Positions 60,481-64,000 of a stretch of DNA of 64,000 nt are shown here, in pieces. Each line of letters opens with the position of its first letter. The first letter of the stretch is position 1. Source of the DNA: Anarhynchus alexandrinus (lineage: Eukaryota > Chordata > Aves > Charadriiformes > Charadriidae); assembly GCA_008711295.1 (NCBI GenBank), contig VUYV01000020.1, forward strand, positions 6,462,328 through 6,526,327. The letters run 5' to 3'. The notes under the pieces were generated by a model. It searched no databases and had not been told where the DNA came from. It saw only the letters and a program-made list of their open reading frames with translations. Made by a program: the position numbers and the translations under genes.

Positions 60481-61765
60481 GATCCTAAGCAAATTGACTC
60501 TCTTCTATTTATAAACAACACTGGAAGATGAACTCCTGGGTTTATACTGGAAAAGGGACATCATTCATTTTTATCCAACATACCTGCTTTTAGTGATATT
60601 ACCCACACACGTGGGTTTTAGAAAATCTTAACAACTGAAGTGGTTTATATGCTTTTAAGACTAATTTTGAGGTTTATGTGTACATTCATCACACTGGAGC
60701 TGGGTGCTCAATATCTACCTAAAATGCATAGTATTAATAGTACATGTTAAAGTTCCTTCTTAGGCTTTCTGTTAGGCGCTAAACATCATTAGCACTAGAT
60801 ATGGAATACTGCCTTTCTAGGGTTTGTATAAATGTTATTTGCTGTGCTGAGGGCATTTTTCCAACATGTAAAATGCGCATCTCTCTGTGTGCACGATAGA
60901 GTGATGAATCTTTGAAAAGCCAGTTTTGTAGCTACATAGTGCCAGTTTTTTTGATTAATAATCTGGTCACATGCAAGTAAAGATGCTGTTATAGAAAAAA
61001 AATCAAATTATGTACAGATTTTTTTTCCTGTTGCTTTTAATATATTGGCTGTTTCTTTCTACATGTTGTTCCAATGAAGCCTTGAGAGAGAAGAGGCCTG
61101 GATTGCACATGTCCCTAATGATTTACAATTCTTCTTTTCCAACAGATGTCTATTTGTTATGATATTACTTTTAATTCCTAGCAGGTATAGTAGTTCTTAT
61201 TCCTTTTTTTAAAAAAAAAAAAAAGAAGAAAAATTAGTATAGAACTAGTTATTGTGCTGAGAATAAATATGAGGTCAGTCACGAGTTTCTCTTTTGGAAA
61301 ATAATTGCAATTTAATGTAACTAAAAAATCCTTGTCAGTAAAATGAACAGCAAAAATCATTCTATGTTTTGTAAATTATAGCCACTGTTCATTGTACAGT
61401 GAATGAAAAGCATTAAACAGCAAAGGCAGGGAGCCTTTCTCAGCCTGCCTGGATCGCACGGGTATATCTGCCGGCACACACACTGCCCCAGAGCAGCACA
61501 GGCAGGTGTGTTGTGCCCTCCCTTGGCTGCCAAGGCTTGTTGTACCAGCCCTGGGGGCAATCCCGCTGTACAGCCTGGACTTGGGATTGTCTTTTTTGGG
61601 GAAGATGCTCTGAAGCACGATCTATAGCATCCTCCATCCCACCAACACAAGTGTGCAGCCCAGAGTCAGGAGGAGCACCGGGATTTGAAGACTTGGCAGT
61701 GGAGTTGAAGATTAACACCTCCCCAGGAGCCCATCCATAGGCTGCAGAAGACTATTTCTCCCTGA
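60481..61765. other. Unique DNA, no gene recognised
   Basis: AT-rich, with an adjoining T7/A14 tract at 61204-61224 that could form a hairpin. The GC-richer interval 61430-61740 has open frames in four reading frames, none recognised. Confidence 0.5.
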
Positions 61766-62625
61766 TACTTTTCTTTTTTAGATGCCCAAGGGTTGCATTA
61801 GCTTTTTTGCCAAGGCTTGCCCTGAGGCTGCCTGTTGAGGCAATTATCCACAATCACCCCATAATCCTCCTTTGAGCTACTGCTTTGCGGGATAAAATCT
61901 CTCATCCTCTACGAAGAGACTGTATTCCTCAGTCTCCCCTTTAATATCTGACATTCAGATGTATGAAAGCGCACCTTGTCAGATCATGACCGTTTAATCA
62001 AATGATCCATGTCACCCTGCAACAGTAGTTTTTCCTTCTCGGTACTTTTTGCCTCACAGATCTCTAAAACCTATGCAAATTTTACCAGCAAGGACTCTAC
62101 AGTGCTGTTCAGACCTTTCATATAAATACCAAATAATGCTGAACCAGGAGCTGGTCCTGCTGGAATCTCACTGGGAACATTGTCTGATATTTCCTTATTA
62201 TCAGCCACATTTCAGACATATCCGCAATCCTGTTTTTAATTAATGTGACCTGTGCTTTTTAGTCCTAACATCATGTGACACTAAATCAAATGCCTTGGAG
62301 AAGTCAAAGTATACTATAACAGTGCAGTTGTCTTTTGTAAGCAGAAGTAATTTTATGAAGAAAGGAAAAAGAAATAACTTCATCTGATGGGGCCAAATTT
62401 CCATGTGACTATAGTAAATAATGTTAGTCTTATTTTTGACCTTAATTCTTTATTGAACCACAGTGGACCGTTCCACTCTTTTATTAATGATAAGTCATCT
62501 GAAATTCCTCAGGCCTAAAAGCATCTGTCTGTAGTTGCTGTAATATTGAAATTGTTCTAATATTGAATATTTCCAGTCTTCTGGACTCCTGAAATACTTG
62601 CTGCTTCCAAGTTCTTTAGGTGGTT
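61766..62625 (-). mobile_element. Ancient CR1/L3-type LINE remnant with reverse-transcriptase motif
   Basis: Reading the - strand, 62320-62273 encodes V-I-V-Y-F-D-F-S-K-A-F-D-L-V-S-H, the motif A region of LINE reverse transcriptase. The equivalent L-D-L-C-K-A-F-D is seen in CR1 copies A and B. Further collinear segments are 'ttccagtcttctggact' (62570-62586) upstream in the element, 'tcaggcctaaaag' at 62510-62522, 'ctatgcaaattttaccagc' (62070-62088) corresponding to the region around the catalytic box, and 'agatgcccaagggttgcatt' (61780-61799) matching 'gatgcagcccaggatacggt' of copy B. Numerous stops and indels make it long dead. It belongs to an old amniote CR1/L3 lineage and not to the young avian subfamily. 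Confidence 0.7.
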
Positions 62626-62644
62626 ATGAGGAATTTAGTTAGTG

Positions 62645-62722
62645 CTTCCTGGCTGGTGGTGTACCAGGAAGTTCGACTGAATGATCTGAAAGTCCCTTCC
62701 GACCATAATTTCTATGAAATCT
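62645..62722 (+). mobile_element. Old CR1 3' end fragment
   Basis: 'gaatgatctgaaagtccctt' (62679-62698), then ccgaccataatttctatgaa, is a diverged version of the CR1 3' UTR and tail seen at 1370-1418. It is in sense orientation, opposite to the L3-type remnant that ends just to its left, so it is a separate insertion. The terminal repeat is eroded. Confidence 0.75.
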
Positions 62723-64000
62723 TTGAAGCTGACTTTGGCAATATTACAAAGGAAATCTGTAAGGAATGATGAACCGTTCTTGACCAAGACTTTTCACTGC
62801 GGTTGTGCCTGCAGCATGCGGAAGCAAAACTGTGTTCCTTAAGATTTTACCTTCACCATAGAGATTTCTTGGGCCAAATCTATTCTTTATAGCCTTCCAC
62901 AGCATCACTAGAATTACAAGGCAAGAGTGAGTTTTATGTGATTCGTTTTACTAGCCTCCACAGACAAAATTAAGTTTCACAGAAAATTAGGTTTTTGAGG
63001 TACATTGTTTTATGCTATGGGCGTAACAGCCTGCTCAGACTGCTCATGCTCCAATGGTGTTAGTTGTGTACTACAGTGTTGTTCCCTAATGTTTACCATT
63101 GCAACATACTAATTAGCAACAAAAAAGAGAGAGTTAACTGCTTGTTCAGAAATGAAACAAATTGCTCCTACTTTTTTGTTATTTGCATCATAATATATAG
63201 ACTGTCAACATAATAATATTTCACATGCTATATGTAACATAATGTATGTCATGATAATATATATGCGCAAATATAGAGAATATATATGATACACATATAA
63301 CATGTAATATATTAGATCTATTAGCTCTTCTAAGGATATATTGATGTTGCTGTCTATAATGTGTCTGAAGCTTGAAGAAATTTTCCTGACCAAGCTTTCA
63401 CCAGTTAGGTAAGACAAGGGCAGAAGCTTCTGCATGGACTTTGCAAGACTGCTGAGCTCTCTGCAGAACTGTTCAGCTACTGATATACATACTGGTGAGA
63501 ATTCAGTAGTGCTTGGCTTATATTGGACAAGCTGTTGCAGTATCGAAATGTAAGGTTGTTTTGTCAGGGTCCATTGTCAGGGGCAGGGGACTGCTTATCT
63601 GCACTGGCTTAACCAACCCTTATGGCCTGATGCTTTCATGAGCTGTGCTTGCCCCCAGGAAAGGTCCTCCTGAAACTCTGCTCAACTTCTAATGTTTCAG
63701 GCTAATAGATGGGCTGACATCTGGTCCCCATTTTTACATTCTGCTGTTAACCCAGCCAACAGAAAACTCCCTGGATCAGTGAATTTCATGTTGAATCAGT
63801 AGTAGTTAATTCCTATAGGTACCATGGGCATGTTTAGATGATCACACCTCACGTGGCATAATGTGTCTAGTATTGATTATACCTATCACAATGCACTGAA
63901 AAATATGTTGCTTTGCATTGTTTTGCTGAATCCACATTTACACTGAGTTGACTAGTCCAAGATGAGGGAGTACTAATATTGTGTTGCAGAAAAAGAAAAA
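62723..64000. other. Unique AT-rich DNA, no gene recognised
   Basis: Includes the AT-rich low-complexity stretch 63185-63315, with many tata/atat units. No exon, RNA gene or further repeat family recognised up to the window end. Confidence 0.5.
63185..63315. repeat. AT-rich low-complexity tract
   Basis: Dense atat/taata units with scattered G and C, such as 'gataatatatatgcgcaaat'. It is not a clean microsatellite. Confidence 0.7.

Noticed and set aside
1..64000. CRISPR arrays, operons, riboswitches or prophage
   Set aside because: The sequence is vertebrate in character (CR1, microsatellites, CpG depletion); no regularly spaced repeats or prokaryotic gene organisation seen.

Overview
The window looks like a stretch of bird nuclear genome with no recognisable host protein-coding gene. 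The main evidence is the CR1 non-LTR retrotransposons. Several copies carry the 3' end typical of avian CR1, ending in tandem ATTCTATGAT-type repeats. Base composition is AT-rich, codon-like structure is absent outside the retroelements, and ancient amniote-type repeats are scattered through it. It is best read as a gene desert or the interior of a very large intron. I found no convincing exon, tRNA, rRNA or small-RNA gene, and nothing prokaryotic. All long open frames outside CR1 are unrecognised and probably fortuitous.

Layout. 205-1418 holds a 5'-truncated CR1 on the + strand. 1419-12139 is mostly unique DNA with small microsatellites. 12140-12425 is a very old CR1/L3-like remnant. 14.6 and 16.6 kb hold possible MIR/CORE-SINE remnants. 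22503-22829 (- strand) contains a degenerate reading frame resembling the reverse-transcriptase thumb/connection region of Ty3/gypsy-type elements. 23803-25465 is the largest CR1 (- strand), broken by a stop and a frameshift. 25.5-41.5 kb is mostly unique DNA, with a CR1 terminal scrap at 30.86 kb and a CpG-dense patch at 34.3-34.9 kb. 42.89-43.03 kb is a G-rich minisatellite. 47.3-49.8 kb holds three old inverted-repeat (MITE-like) elements flanking AT-rich DNA that looks like a conserved regulatory block. 51.85-52.05 kb and 61.77-62.63 kb are further old CR1/L3-type LINE remnants; the latter still shows a reverse-transcriptase motif on the - strand.

The most notable structure is at 58284-59834. 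A 643-bp segment is present twice, 908 bp apart, with 5 substitutions and no indels. The copies flank an 86-N assembly gap and a short, apparently young CR1 piece. The second copy begins at the CR1 5' junction, which also carries a small snap-back inverted repeat. The simplest reading is two haplotypes, with and without a CR1 insertion, joined end to end by the assembler, so this may be a polymorphic CR1 insertion and not a real tandem duplication.

The retroelements do not form a pathway with one another. Functional content, if any, is most likely cis-regulatory. Candidate blocks at 19.4-19.7, 46.4-46.7, 47.85-48.56, 54.24-54.56 and 60.07-60.48 kb are proposed only from their composition and homeodomain/POU-like motifs and need cross-species alignment.
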